Assembly: GCA_902168185.1 (NCBI GenBank) | Contig: CABHOV010000039.1 | Span: forward strand, 1-64,000 | Length of the DNA: 64,000 nucleotides | Direction of reading: 5' to 3' | Source: an uncultured Bacteroides sp. | GTDB lineage: Bacteria; Bacteroidota; Bacteroidia; Cytophagales; Cyclobacteriaceae | Shown here: piece by piece, positions 1 to 9,222 of the stretch | Position numbering within the stretch: the stretch's first letter is position 1 | Layout of the letters: the number at the start of each line of letters is the position of its first letter | Program-made: the position numbers and the translations under genes | The notes under the pieces: generated by a model | What the model was told of the DNA's origin: nothing | Databases searched by the model: none | What the model saw: the letters and a program-made list of their open reading frames with translations, nothing else

Positions 1-2240
1 TCAACGCTTATGGCGGTCCATCTTCTCTCAACGGATATCCGAAAGTGCAGAATGGAGCAGAGTATGCAAATCAACGGAGAGAAGCTCAGCGTGCTATAGG
101 TAAATGGTCTAGCGCTGCTGATGATGCGTCTATCTTTAGCGCAGCGGAACTTGCCAATATACAGAATAACAAAAGTACCGATTGGCAAGACATTATGCTT
201 CGCAATGGGTCACAACAAGATTACCAGATCGGTTTAAGTTCAGGTACTGAGAAAACAAACCTATATGTATCGTTGGATTATTTCAATGAGAAAGGATTGT
301 TTAAGAATGATAAACTCGATCGTTACTCGATGCGTGTTAATCTGGACCATACAATCTCAAGTGTATTTAAGATTGGAACTCAAAACCAGGTAACATATTA
401 TGATCAGGATGTGCGAAGAGATCCGCTCAACACGGCAAACAAATTAAGTCCACTGGAGGATGCTTATGATGCAGAAGGCGCAGTTATACCTTTATTAAAT
501 AACGGTAAAACAGTTAACCCATTAATGGATGAAGAAGGAGACAACTATCGTAACAACGTTCAGATATCCCGGATTTTTTCTTCTATCTATCTGGATATAA
601 AACCTTTTAAAGATCTTACTTTCCGAACGATTTTAGGAGCAACAAACACAAGTTCACGCGAAGGACTTTTTGCATCCGCATTTACTGTTGAAAGAAATAA
701 TACGCAGCCACTTACACAATATACCAACACGGTTGCCCTGGGGTTAAACCTTGAAAATATTCTTACTTATAAAAAGAAATTGCAAGATCATAGTATAACC
801 CTTACAGCGGTTCAATCTGTACTTCATAATAAAAGTGAAAGACATATGTCTTCTGGTGTAAACCAGTTACTTCCATCCCAGAGTTTCTATGGTATAGGAA
901 ATGCCACCTCACAAATTTCAACTTCTGTACAGTATATAGAAAGCGCATTGCTGTCTTATACAGGAAGAATTCAATACGATTTCCGTGAAAAATATCTTCT
1001 TACATTGGTAGGGAGATCGGATGGTGCATCTCAGTTAAGCCCCGGGAGGAAATGGGATTTCTTCCCATCAGCTTCTGCAGCATGGCGCATCACAGAAGAA
1101 GCATTCATGCAGGACCAAAACACGGTGTCCGACTTGAAGTTAAGGGCTAGCTATGGAAAGGCGGGTAACTACTCCGTTGATCCATACTCAACACAAAGCA
1201 ACCTCGCGCGTACACCATTTGCATTTGATGAACGACTGGTGGTGGGGTATACATTGGATACTAAACTTGGTAACGATGAGCTGGGTTGGGAGTTGTCTTC
1301 TACGATTAACGCAGGCCTTGACTTTGGTATATTACAAAATCGTATAACTGGTACGTTTGATATCTTCAAAACGAATACTGAGGATCTATTACTAAACAGA
1401 CTTTTGCCATCGACATCCGGATTTACCAGAACTATTCAAAATGTTGGTAAAACAGAAACACGCGGTATAGAGCTTGCTGTTAGCGCTATTGCAATTGATA
1501 AGGGTGATTTCACCTGGAGAGTAAATGCATCATGGTTTAAGACTAAAGAAAAAATCACCGAGTTAGCTACAGGTTCGAATGATGTAGGCAACGGATGGTT
1601 TATAGGACAACCTACACAAGCCTGGTATGACTATGAAAAGATAGGTATATGGCAAACGAACGAAGCGGATGCTGCGACAGCATATGGTCAGGTGCCAGGT
1701 GAAATCAAAGTGAGAGATCAGAATACCAACGGCAATATTAATTCAAATGATGATCGTGTGGTTTTAGGATCGCCTCGTCCAAAATGGATTGGGAATTTTA
1801 CCAGTGATCTGCGCTTCAAAAGTTTTGATCTCTCATTGCAAGTATTCGCACGTTGGGGGCAAATGATCCGTTACGATTTCTCGAATGTATATGATCCTAC
1901 TGCCAATGAAAATAGCGTACGCCACGATTATTGGACACCTGAAAATCCGACAAATGAATATCCGAGACCTAATGCCAATACTTCAAGGAGTGCTGTGAAA
2001 TACTTGTCAAGTATATTATATCAGGATGGTTCGTTTGTAAAATTACGCGGCATCACGATCGGGTATAATTTTTCAAAAGACTTGCTGGCGAAGACACCGT
2101 TTACATCAGCCCGTATCTATGTAAATGGAAAAAATCTATGGACAAAAAGCAAGATCGATGACTACGATCCGGAAAGAGGTGGAGGCGAAACCATGCCGCT
2201 GTCAAAGTTATTCATCGCCGGTATAAATCTTGAATTCTAA
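1..2240 (+). CDS. SusC-like TonB-dependent outer-membrane receptor, C-terminal part (5' end outside window)
   Basis: This is the C-terminal ~745 residues of a SusC/RagA-type receptor that imports oligosaccharides across the outer membrane together with its SusD partner. The frame is open from base 3, upstream of the GTG at 45, so that GTG is an internal valine and the gene runs off the left edge. The visible part is the beta-barrel. It contains family-typical stretches such as STDWQDIMLRNGSQQDYQIG, GKAGNYSVDPYS and DYDPERGGGETMPLSKLFIAG near the end, and it finishes with an aromatic-ending barrel strand (GINLEF). The signal peptide, carboxypeptidase-like domain and plug are not in the window. 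A SusD gene follows 13 bases downstream, and the GH28, GH105 and DUF4861 genes after that suggest a rhamnogalacturonan-derived ligand. The ligand is inferred from context only. Confidence 0.93.
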   Translation, partial: NAYGGPSSLNGYPKVQNGAEYANQRREAQRAIGKWSSAADDASIFSAAELANIQNNKSTDWQDIMLRNGSQQDYQIGLSSGTEKTNLYVSLDYFNEKGLFKNDKLDRYSMRVNLDHTISSVFKIGTQNQVTYYDQDVRRDPLNTANKLSPLEDAYDAEGAVIPLLNNGKTVNPLMDEEGDNYRNNVQISRIFSSIYLDIKPFKDLTFRTILGATNTSSREGLFASAFTVERNNTQPLTQYTNTVALGLNLENILTYKKKLQDHSITLTAVQSVLHNKSERHMSSGVNQLLPSQSFYGIGNATSQISTSVQYIESALLSYTGRIQYDFREKYLLTLVGRSDGASQLSPGRKWDFFPSASAAWRITEEAFMQDQNTVSDLKLRASYGKAGNYSVDPYSTQSNLARTPFAFDERLVVGYTLDTKLGNDELGWELSSTINAGLDFGILQNRITGTFDIFKTNTEDLLLNRLLPSTSGFTRTIQNVGKTETRGIELAVSAIAIDKGDFTWRVNASWFKTKEKITELATGSNDVGNGWFIGQPTQAWYDYEKIGIWQTNEADAATAYGQVPGEIKVRDQNTNGNINSNDDRVVLGSPRPKWIGNFTSDLRFKSFDLSLQVFARWGQMIRYDFSNVYDPTANENSVRHDYWTPENPTNEYPRPNANTSRSAVKYLSSILYQDGSFVKLRGITIGYNFSKDLLAKTPFTSARIYVNGKNLWTKSKIDDYDPERGGGETMPLSKLFIAGINLEF

Positions 2241-2253
2241 ACAGTTTTAGAGT

Positions 2254-3960
2254 ATGAAAAAAAATATATATAAATTATTCCTGTTATCCGGGCTGATGTT
2301 TTCCTGTAACGATTTGCTCAACGAGTATAATCCCTCAGGCCTCACCGGTGAAGCAGTTTATACCAAGCCTGAAGGTTTTGAATCGCTGGTATATTCTGCC
2401 TATACAACTGCTCGCCATTGGTATGGTAAAGAAGATGGGTATACATTGACAGAGGGTGGTACTGATTTGTGGTTACAAGGTGTTGATAACCGCAGAGTGG
2501 ATTTAATGACCTATAATAATCTTCAGGCACCTGAATTGGTTCCCCCATTGTCAACGGCTGAAGTGTTTCTTCAACGTATATGGGAAAGGTTTTATGCAAC
2601 TATAAATCTTTGTAACACAGGTATAGCGCATGTTGCAGAATCAGGCCTTTCAGAAGAGTTGCAAAAAATAAGAGAAGCTGAGCTACGATTCCTTCGCGCA
2701 TTTTATTATTGGCATATCGTAGAGACGTGGGGTGGTGTACATTTTACATTGGAAGAAACTACTGCCGTACAAACTGTTGCTAACCGCACACCGGTTGAAA
2801 AATTTTATGAGCAGATATTCGCAGACCTTGATTTCGCTGTCAACAATCTGCCGGTAACAACAGTCGACTATGGACGCGTGACAAAACCTGCTGCAGAAGC
2901 TTTCCTTGCAAGAATGTATTTAACTCGTGGCAATAATGAGCAAGCGTCTGCGCTCGCACAAAAAGTTATTAGTGATTACGGATTTGCGCTGGTCCCTAAA
3001 TATTCTGACCTCTGGCTGATGACCAACCTGAAGAATAAGGAGATAGTATGGGCTGTAAATTATACTGCAGATCTCACATCAAGTGATCTGCTGAACACCA
3101 CTACAAATCCATACGGTCACCCACGCGGAGGAAACAACGGTCACATGATGTTTCAGATGGTTTATGAACGTGCAGCAGTTGGTTCAATTGGTATGTCTCG
3201 CGATATAGCCAATGGACGCCCGTTTGCACGCTATATGCCTACAAAGTTTTTGTTAAACTTATATAATGAGACAATCGATTCACGATATAATGGTTCTTTC
3301 CAAACCGTATGGAAAACGAACGTGCCTGGTAAATACAAAAAGAAAGTAGGCGGTGTGGATGTTGATGTGACTTTAACGGCAGGAGATACTGCAATCTTTG
3401 CTACAAAATATGAGATCAGTGATGCTGTCGATGCAACGAAGAAGTACCTCATTGTAGACGAAAGTAAAATGTATAAGGCAGATGGCAACATTAACGGTAA
3501 TGCGCTATACATTGCTCTTAATAAATTTTTAGATCCTACTCGTCCTACCATTGCAGAAATGCAAAGTGCGCGTGATGCATTCGTAATTCGATTAGCTGAA
3601 ATGTATCTCATCGCTGCAGAAGCAGAATTCAAACTTGGTAATCTTGGTAAAGCTGTTGAGTTGATCAACGTGGTTCGTACGCGTGCTGCAGTCACTGGTA
3701 AAGCCGAGGATATGGAAATCGAAGAAGATGATTTGTCGATCGATTTTATACTCGATGAACGGGCACGTGAATTTGCAGGCGAGCAGCTTCGCTGGTTTGA
3801 TTTGAAACGTACCGGAAAATTAGTTGAGCGTGTATCGCTTCACAATCCGAGTGCGCAGCCGTACGTAAAAGAATTCCATGTAAACCGTCCAATTCCGCAA
3901 GCACAAATTGATGCGGTTACAAACAAAACGGAGTTTACACAAAACGAAGGATATCAATAG
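2254..3960 (+). CDS. SusD/RagB family glycan-binding outer-membrane lipoprotein
   Basis: This 568-residue surface lipoprotein caps the upstream SusC barrel and binds the oligosaccharide to be imported. The signal peptide ends in a lipobox (LMFSC) with the lipidated Cys at residue 18. The body has the alpha-helical TPR-like SusD fold signatures, for example EAELRFLRAFYYWHIVETWGG and, near the C terminus, DERAREFAGEQLRWFDLKRTG, a hallmark of the family. The length is normal. The start at the ATG 13 bases after the SusC stop gives a proper signal peptide. It is probably cotranscribed with the SusC gene, and a hairpin follows at 3997. Confidence 0.95.
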   Translation: MKKNIYKLFLLSGLMFSCNDLLNEYNPSGLTGEAVYTKPEGFESLVYSAYTTARHWYGKEDGYTLTEGGTDLWLQGVDNRRVDLMTYNNLQAPELVPPLSTAEVFLQRIWERFYATINLCNTGIAHVAESGLSEELQKIREAELRFLRAFYYWHIVETWGGVHFTLEETTAVQTVANRTPVEKFYEQIFADLDFAVNNLPVTTVDYGRVTKPAAEAFLARMYLTRGNNEQASALAQKVISDYGFALVPKYSDLWLMTNLKNKEIVWAVNYTADLTSSDLLNTTTNPYGHPRGGNNGHMMFQMVYERAAVGSIGMSRDIANGRPFARYMPTKFLLNLYNETIDSRYNGSFQTVWKTNVPGKYKKKVGGVDVDVTLTAGDTAIFATKYEISDAVDATKKYLIVDESKMYKADGNINGNALYIALNKFLDPTRPTIAEMQSARDAFVIRLAEMYLIAAEAEFKLGNLGKAVELINVVRTRAAVTGKAEDMEIEEDDLSIDFILDERAREFAGEQLRWFDLKRTGKLVERVSLHNPSAQPYVKEFHVNRPIPQAQIDAVTNKTEFTQNEGYQ

Positions 3961-3996
3961 CTAATTTGATTTGTATTTGGGTTAAGATTGGGAATT

Positions 3997-4025
3997 CCCG
4001 CATGAGCATTCGCAGGCTCTGCGGG
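3997..4025 (+). terminator. hairpin after first SusC/SusD pair
   Basis: CCCGCATGAGC at 3997-4007 can pair with GCTCTGCGGG at 4016-4025, leaving one bulged base. ATTTTCTC follows. It could be a factor-independent terminator or a partial attenuator between SusD and the enzyme genes. The T tract is short, so the call is tentative. Confidence 0.45.
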
Positions 4026-4105
4026 ATTTTCTCATTCAACACTGAAGTATAAATAAGTATAAATGATCGCGAGGCAGAGTCGGGGCACGAGATAAATACA
4101 TAATC

Positions 4106-6442
4106 ATGAATAGAGTAATCTTTAAAATTTCTATAGCACTTGCAGCATGCATGCTTCTTTCTTTTGTCGTGATCGATAAGAAGCCGAGAATCTTTTTGAT
4201 TGGAGATTCAACGATAGCAAACAAACCTGTTGACGTTGCTCCCGAGACGGGATGGGGAATGATCTTTCCGGAGTATATAAATCTGGAAGTACAGAACCAT
4301 GCTGTCAATGGAAGGAGTACAAAAAGTTTTCGCACGCTGGGGCATTGGAGCAAAGTATATGAACAGCTGCAACCGGGCGATTGGGTGTTCATCCAATTTG
4401 GACACAATGATTCGAAGGAGTCGGATACAACACGCTATGCACCGGCAAAGACCGATTATCGTAAAAATCTGATCCGGTATATAAATGAAATTAAATCTAA
4501 AGGTGCTCGCCCGTTGTTGATCACTCCGGTAATGCGAAGAAAATTTGATGAGAAAGGAAATTTTGTAGATCAGCATGGTGACTATCCAGGCGTTGTCAAG
4601 GAAGTAGGTAAAGAAATGAAAGTGCCTGTGCTTGATCTTCACGCGAAAAGTAAAGACGGCATCGTGCAACATGGCGTTGAAGAATCCAAGAAGTTATTTT
4701 TAAATGTAGACAAGGGTATATGGAAACATTACCCGGATGGCAAAGAAGACAATACGCACTTTACAGTATACGGTGCTTCCATTATGGCATCACTGGTGGC
4801 AGAAGGTATTCGTGAATTGAACTTGGATCTATCGAAAGAAATCAAGGCGTGGCCGGTAGGAGGTAAGTATGTATATGAACTTCCGAAAGTAATGGAAGTA
4901 TCTTTTAAGAAAGATACGTTCGACATCCTCAAGTACGGTGCGAAAGCAGATGGCATCACCTTGAATACAAAGCCTATTCAGGATGCGATCGATGCGTGTA
5001 GCCAGTCCGGTGGAGGAACTGTTTTGATTCCGAAAGGATTCTGGCTCACCGGGCCGATTGTATTGAAGGGTAATGTAAACCTTCATGTTGTGAAAGCAGC
5101 AGTAATACAATTCAGTAATAACCCTGACGATTATCCATTAGTAAAAACAAATTGGGAAGGACTGGATGCTATTCGGGCTCATTCCCCTATATATGCAACA
5201 GATGTATCCAATATAGCCATCACGGGTGAAGGTATATTTGATGGTGCAGGCGAGGCATGGCGCCCGGTAAAGAAAAGTAAGCTTACACCTCCCGAATGGG
5301 AATACCTTGTGAAGTCCGGAGGATTTCTGAATGAAAAGAAGGACACCTGGTATCCGACAGAGCGCGCACTGGCGGGCTCTAAAGAAAAACGACCGGGTGT
5401 CGTAGCGGAAGGATATGATTTACAGAAAGCAGAGACTATAAAAGAGTTCCTGCGTCCTAACATGGTAAATATAGTTCGCTGTAAACGCGTATTGCTGGAA
5501 GGAGTAACATTTCAGAATTCTCCTGCATGGTGTTTGCATCCCCTGTTAACACAACACCTTACACTTCGTAATCTTACGGTTCGTAATCCATGGAATGCAC
5601 AGAATGGAGATGGAGTAGATGTAGAGTCTTGTCGCTATGTGCTGATCGAGAACAGCACCTTCGATGTAGGGGATGATGGGATCTGTATTAAATCGGGCCG
5701 TGATGAAGAAGGAAGAAAGCGCGGTGTACCCACAGAAGATGTTATTGTCAGGAACAGCACTGTATTCCATGGACATGGTGGTTTTGTAATCGGCAGTGAG
5801 ATGAGTGGGGGCGCACGCAATATATATGTATATGACTGTAATTTTCTGGGTACCGATGTAGGGCTCCGCTTTAAGACTACACGAGGCAGAGGTGGTATCG
5901 TTGAAAAGATTTATGCTAATAATATCAGCATGAGCAACATTGGTGGAGCCGCTGTATTGTTCGATATGTACTATATGGCGAAAGATCCACTCGCAATGTT
6001 TGCAGGCGAAGAGAAACCGTCAATAGAGTTTCAACCTGTATCGGAGGCAACACCGCAGTTCCGGGATTTTTACATTAAAGATATAGTTTGCAAAGGTGCT
6101 GAAACCGGCATCTTCGTTCGTGGCCTTCCTGAAATGAACATCAAAAACATTTCTATTGAAAATGTATCGATCCAAAGTAAAAAAGGTTTCGAATGCACGG
6201 AAGGTGACAATATCACACTGAAAAATGCTACGCTTTATTGTGATGATAAAAATGTTGTAGAAGTGCATGACAGCAAAAATCTGCTCCTTGAAAATATACA
6301 GTATAAACCCAACGATGTATTGCTGAGTGTGAGCGGCAGTCGGTCGAAAGACATTCGCCTCTTAAACACCGATGCATCAAAGGCAAAGAAAGAAATTCTG
6401 CTGGGTGCAGGAGTTTCCGAGAAAGTGGTTAAAAAGAAATAA
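4106..6442 (+). CDS. Bimodular enzyme: SGNH rhamnogalacturonan acetylesterase fused to GH28 polygalacturonase
   Basis: This 778-residue exported protein has two enzyme modules. The N-terminal SGNH/GDSL module (about residues 28-250) resembles rhamnogalacturonan acetylesterases: GDST with Ser35, GHND with Asn101, and the DNTH motif with Asp215 and His218. The second module (about 270-770) is a GH28 right-handed beta-helix. It begins with the usual FDILKYGAKADG strand and carries all four GH28 signatures: NGD at 500-502, the catalytic Asp pair at 523-524, GHG around His557 and R-F-K at 588-590. The inferred role is to remove acetyl groups and then hydrolyse galacturonosyl bonds in acetylated rhamnogalacturonan or homogalacturonan. 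An N-terminal hydrophobic segment (7-23) suggests export. No type IX tail is seen. The GH105 gene follows after 32 bases. Exact GH28 specificity (polygalacturonase or rhamnogalacturonan hydrolase) is uncertain. Confidence 0.92.
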   Translation: MNRVIFKISIALAACMLLSFVVIDKKPRIFLIGDSTIANKPVDVAPETGWGMIFPEYINLEVQNHAVNGRSTKSFRTLGHWSKVYEQLQPGDWVFIQFGHNDSKESDTTRYAPAKTDYRKNLIRYINEIKSKGARPLLITPVMRRKFDEKGNFVDQHGDYPGVVKEVGKEMKVPVLDLHAKSKDGIVQHGVEESKKLFLNVDKGIWKHYPDGKEDNTHFTVYGASIMASLVAEGIRELNLDLSKEIKAWPVGGKYVYELPKVMEVSFKKDTFDILKYGAKADGITLNTKPIQDAIDACSQSGGGTVLIPKGFWLTGPIVLKGNVNLHVVKAAVIQFSNNPDDYPLVKTNWEGLDAIRAHSPIYATDVSNIAITGEGIFDGAGEAWRPVKKSKLTPPEWEYLVKSGGFLNEKKDTWYPTERALAGSKEKRPGVVAEGYDLQKAETIKEFLRPNMVNIVRCKRVLLEGVTFQNSPAWCLHPLLTQHLTLRNLTVRNPWNAQNGDGVDVESCRYVLIENSTFDVGDDGICIKSGRDEEGRKRGVPTEDVIVRNSTVFHGHGGFVIGSEMSGGARNIYVYDCNFLGTDVGLRFKTTRGRGGIVEKIYANNISMSNIGGAAVLFDMYYMAKDPLAMFAGEEKPSIEFQPVSEATPQFRDFYIKDIVCKGAETGIFVRGLPEMNIKNISIENVSIQSKKGFECTEGDNITLKNATLYCDDKNVVEVHDSKNLLLENIQYKPNDVLLSVSGSRSKDIRLLNTDASKAKKEILLGAGVSEKVVKKK

Positions 6443-6474
6443 CGAAATATATCCCTCGTAATAAAATTTTTGAA

Positions 6475-7674
6475 ATGATGAAAGTAAAAATCCTGCTCCT
6501 CGCATTTACCAGCTGCCTGATGTACTCTTGTATAGCACAGCAGAAGCCATGGGGCGTACGCATGGCCGAGACCATGATCAAAACTTATCCTGATTCTATA
6601 GTTGTAAAGAGAGCCGGGGAAGTCGTGGCAAACCGCCCGACACGTTGGGACTACGAGCAAGGTGTTCTTCTCAAAAGTTTTGATGTACTGTCGCAACACA
6701 CCGGTGACAAGAAGTACTTTACATATGCAAAAAAGATAATGGATCATTTCGTTCAAGCGGATGGTTCTATTCGTACATATGACCTGCTGGAGTATAATAT
6801 TGATCACATTACTCCAGGACGTGTGGTGCTAGCGTTGTATCGCGAAACAAAGGAAGAGAAGTATAAGAAAGCGGCTGACTTGTTGCACGAGCAACTGAAC
6901 TGGCAACCACGCACAAAAGAAGGTGGCTTCTGGCACAAGCATCGTTATCCATACCAGATGTGGCTCGATGGCCTATACATGGGCGAACCATTCTCTGCCG
7001 AGTATACAATGATCACCAATAACACGAAAGGTTTCGATGATGTGATTAATCAGTTTGTCTGGATGGAAAAACATGTTCGCGATAGCAAAACCGGTCTGCT
7101 ATACCATGCGTGGGATGAAAGTAAAAAGCAACGCTGGGCTGATCCAGAAACAGGCCGTGCTCCTGGTTTTTGGGGCCGCGGCATGGGCTGGTATGCAATG
7201 GCATTGGTAGATGTACTTGACTATATACCGAAAGATCATCCACGGCGAAAAGAAATTGTTGCTATACTTCAACGCCTGGCAACAGCACTGAAAAATTACC
7301 AGGACCCGGCATCGGGTGTATGGTATCAAGTTGTGGATAAAGCCACTACAAAGGGAAATTACCTCGAAGCATCGGCCAGCGCCATGTTTGTATATGCACT
7401 TGCAAAGGGATCACGTCTGGGGTATATTGATAAAAGTTATAGTGCACTTGCTAAAAAGGGTTTTGAAGGAATGTTGAAAAACTTCATCGAGACGGATGCT
7501 GACGGCACGATACATCTTGTCAAGACGGTAAGTGTTGGCGGCTTAGGGGGTACTCCATATCGTGATGGAAGCTTTGAATACTATATCAGCGAGCCACTTC
7601 GTACCGATGACCTGAAGGGCGTTGGTCCGTTCATACAAGCAAGCATTGAAATCGAACTGATGACAAAAAAATAA
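6475..7674 (+). CDS. GH105 unsaturated rhamnogalacturonyl/galacturonyl hydrolase
   Basis: This 399-residue enzyme of the YteR/RhiN family has an (alpha/alpha)6 barrel. It removes the 4,5-unsaturated uronic acid from the non-reducing end of oligosaccharides made by pectin lyases. Motifs seen are PTRWDYEQGVLLKSF near the N terminus, YQMWLDGLYMGEPF with the probable catalytic Asp165, and FWGRGMGWYAMALVDVLDYI. The N terminus has a signal sequence with a lipobox-like LMYSC (Cys19), so it may be a lipoprotein. Two ATGs are adjacent and the first is used here. The length is usual for the family. The gene sits 32 bases after the esterase-GH28 gene and 7 bases before the DUF4861 gene, so an operon is likely. 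Confidence 0.93.
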   Translation: MMKVKILLLAFTSCLMYSCIAQQKPWGVRMAETMIKTYPDSIVVKRAGEVVANRPTRWDYEQGVLLKSFDVLSQHTGDKKYFTYAKKIMDHFVQADGSIRTYDLLEYNIDHITPGRVVLALYRETKEEKYKKAADLLHEQLNWQPRTKEGGFWHKHRYPYQMWLDGLYMGEPFSAEYTMITNNTKGFDDVINQFVWMEKHVRDSKTGLLYHAWDESKKQRWADPETGRAPGFWGRGMGWYAMALVDVLDYIPKDHPRRKEIVAILQRLATALKNYQDPASGVWYQVVDKATTKGNYLEASASAMFVYALAKGSRLGYIDKSYSALAKKGFEGMLKNFIETDADGTIHLVKTVSVGGLGGTPYRDGSFEYYISEPLRTDDLKGVGPFIQASIEIELMTKK

Positions 7675-7681
7675 GACCCAC

Positions 7682-8935
7682 ATGAAATATAGTATCATCC
7701 TCGCATTTATACTCCTCACGAACAGTCTTTTTGCGCAGACGCTTGAAAAGGATTTTCCGGAATCTTTTAAAGTAAAGATCACCAATACAATCAATGTACC
7801 TCGCGAAAATGTTTTGATTGTCTTGTCTCCTGATGAGGTAAGTAAGCAATCAAAGAAATTCAACAGTAAAGCCTTCGTTGTAGTAGCGGGAGGTATTGAA
7901 ATACCGAGCCAGTATAATGAGCATGATCAGGACAATAAAGGAATTGCTTTTGTACTTGATAAACTGGAAGCATCAGCATCAAGGGATATCATAGTGCGCT
8001 TTCATCCTACGGCAACTATACCTCGCAACTATACGAAACGTACACAAGCAGAGCTCTCGCACAAAGTAGGAGGCGAGTGGAAGAATCGCGAATATATAGG
8101 CGGTACGTTTAAGAATGTAGATTTTCTGCAAGTGCCACCAGAGCATAAGGACCATTCATGGTTTATACGCTATGAAGGTCCAGGATGGGAGTCTGACAAA
8201 GTAGGATATCGTTTTTATCTCGATCAGCGTAATGCTTCCGATGTGTTTGGTAAAAAAACTCCGGAAGTAGCATTGCAACTCGCAGGTCAGGATGGATTTG
8301 ATTCTTATCACAACATGCAGCCTTGGGGTATGGATGTTATGAAAGTTGGAAAATCATTGGGTATAGGTTCTATAGGTTCATTTCACAACGGCACCGCTAT
8401 ACGGGTTGAAAAGACAGATGCTGTTAATTGCCGCATCACTGAAAATGGAAATATATATTCATCCATCCTTACAAATTACCAGGGATGGGCTGTAGCCGAT
8501 AAGAAGCATGATGTGCAATCGCGGTTATCCATCCATCAGGGTACACGCCTTACGCATGCACTGCTCGATATTTCCAACGATCCTGATAATATAGCAACCG
8601 GCATCGTAAAAGATAATTTAGCAAAACTCTTCACCGGAAAAGGTGATGCCAAACACTGGGCATACCTGGCTACGTATGGCAAACAAAGTCTCAATAATGA
8701 TGAACTTGGACTTGCCGTATTGTTGAAGCCTTCAAATATTATTGAATTTACACAAGATGAATTCAGCCATGTAGTAAAACTTAAACCAGAACAAGGCAAG
8801 CTTGACTATTACTTCCTGGCGGCATGGGTAGGAGAGCCCGATGGAATCAAAAATGAGAAAGAATTCCTTGACTATGTTAATAAGGTGTCACTTGAATTGG
8901 CGAATCCTGTCAAGATTGAGATCACCCGAAAATAA
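7682..8935 (+). CDS. DUF4861 family exported protein of pectin loci
   Basis: This 417-residue exported protein has a cleavable signal peptide ending at SLFAQ. Recognisable DUF4861 signatures are WFIRYEGPGWESDKVGYRFY, DVFGKKTPEVALQLAGQDGF and PWGMDVMKVGKSLGIGSIG. Proteins of this family recur beside GH105 and GH28 genes in pectin loci of Bacteroidota and are suspected carbohydrate-active enzymes. I do not know an established reaction, and none can be proven from the sequence. The gene starts 7 bases after the GH105 stop. A strong terminator at 8958 closes this transcription unit. Confidence 0.85.
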   Translation: MKYSIILAFILLTNSLFAQTLEKDFPESFKVKITNTINVPRENVLIVLSPDEVSKQSKKFNSKAFVVVAGGIEIPSQYNEHDQDNKGIAFVLDKLEASASRDIIVRFHPTATIPRNYTKRTQAELSHKVGGEWKNREYIGGTFKNVDFLQVPPEHKDHSWFIRYEGPGWESDKVGYRFYLDQRNASDVFGKKTPEVALQLAGQDGFDSYHNMQPWGMDVMKVGKSLGIGSIGSFHNGTAIRVEKTDAVNCRITENGNIYSSILTNYQGWAVADKKHDVQSRLSIHQGTRLTHALLDISNDPDNIATGIVKDNLAKLFTGKGDAKHWAYLATYGKQSLNNDELGLAVLLKPSNIIEFTQDEFSHVVKLKPEQGKLDYYFLAAWVGEPDGIKNEKEFLDYVNKVSLELANPVKIEITRK

Positions 8936-8957
8936 GCGATAACACTCATTTTTAAAG

Positions 8958-8991
8958 TGGCTGTTCGGTGTTGCCGTACAGCCATTTTTTT
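8958..8991 (+). terminator. Rho-independent terminator after the DUF4861 gene
   Basis: TGGCTGT (8958-8964) pairs with ACAGCCA (8978-8984). An inner CGG/CCG pair extends the stem, and a run of seven T (8985-8991) follows. This is a classic intrinsic terminator separating the first block from the second SusC/SusD block. Confidence 0.88.
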
Positions 8992-9020
8992 GTCCGATTT
9001 AGCCTAATTGTCCAAAATAA

Positions 9021-9038
9021 TGCGCACTCGATTGTTCT
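9021..9038. promoter_or_regulatory. Imperfect copy of the TGCGCAATCGATTGCGCA palindrome
   Basis: TGCGCACTCGATTGTTCT matches 14 of 18 positions of the perfect palindrome found at 19005 and 33351. The left half is well kept and the right half is degenerate. It could be an auxiliary operator for the SusC promoter about 60-90 bases downstream. Confidence 0.4.
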
Positions 9039-9073
9039 ATACAATAAACGTTTGAAAAATCATTGGTAACGAT

Positions 9074-9103
9074 TTTGTGATTTCAAAAATGTTGTTACTT
9101 TTA
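9074..9103 (+). promoter_or_regulatory. Candidate promoter of the second SusC/SusD operon
   Basis: TTTG at 9074-9077 and TACTTTTA at 9096-9103 are separated by 18 bases. This resembles the Bacteroidota consensus TTTG-N19..-TAnnTTTG with the last base changed. The expected start point falls on the palindrome at 9110-9127, so a repressor bound there would block initiation. Confidence 0.45.
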
Positions 9104-9109
9104 CTAAAT

Positions 9110-9127
9110 AGTGCAATCGATTGCTCA
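9110..9127. promoter_or_regulatory. Operator-like palindrome upstream of the SusC at 9223
   Basis: AGTGCAATCGATTGCTCA contains a perfect 12-base palindrome GCAATCGATTGC (9113-9124) and matches 15 of 18 positions of the perfect copies at 19005 and 33351. It lies just downstream of the candidate -7 element. A LacI/GalR-family repressor is the likely binder, by analogy with CG-centred palindromes in that family. No regulator gene of that kind is in the window. Confidence 0.65.
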
Positions 9128-9222
9128 ATGTTGTGAATTTAGATGGACCACTCTGTTACCCTTTAATTAAGGTATGCGCAATCGGCACAAAAGTGAATCT
9201 GACTCAATCATTTTAACCGCCT

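Noticed and set aside
45-2240. GTG at 45 as the true start of the first receptor gene
   Set aside because: The frame is open back to base 3 and the visible protein starts in the middle of the barrel, without signal peptide or plug. The GTG is an internal valine codon and the gene is cut by the window edge.
6235-6807. Minus-strand 190-codon frame across the GH28-GH105 junction
   Set aside because: It is antisense to two well-supported enzymes, has no recognisable domain and reflects their codon bias.
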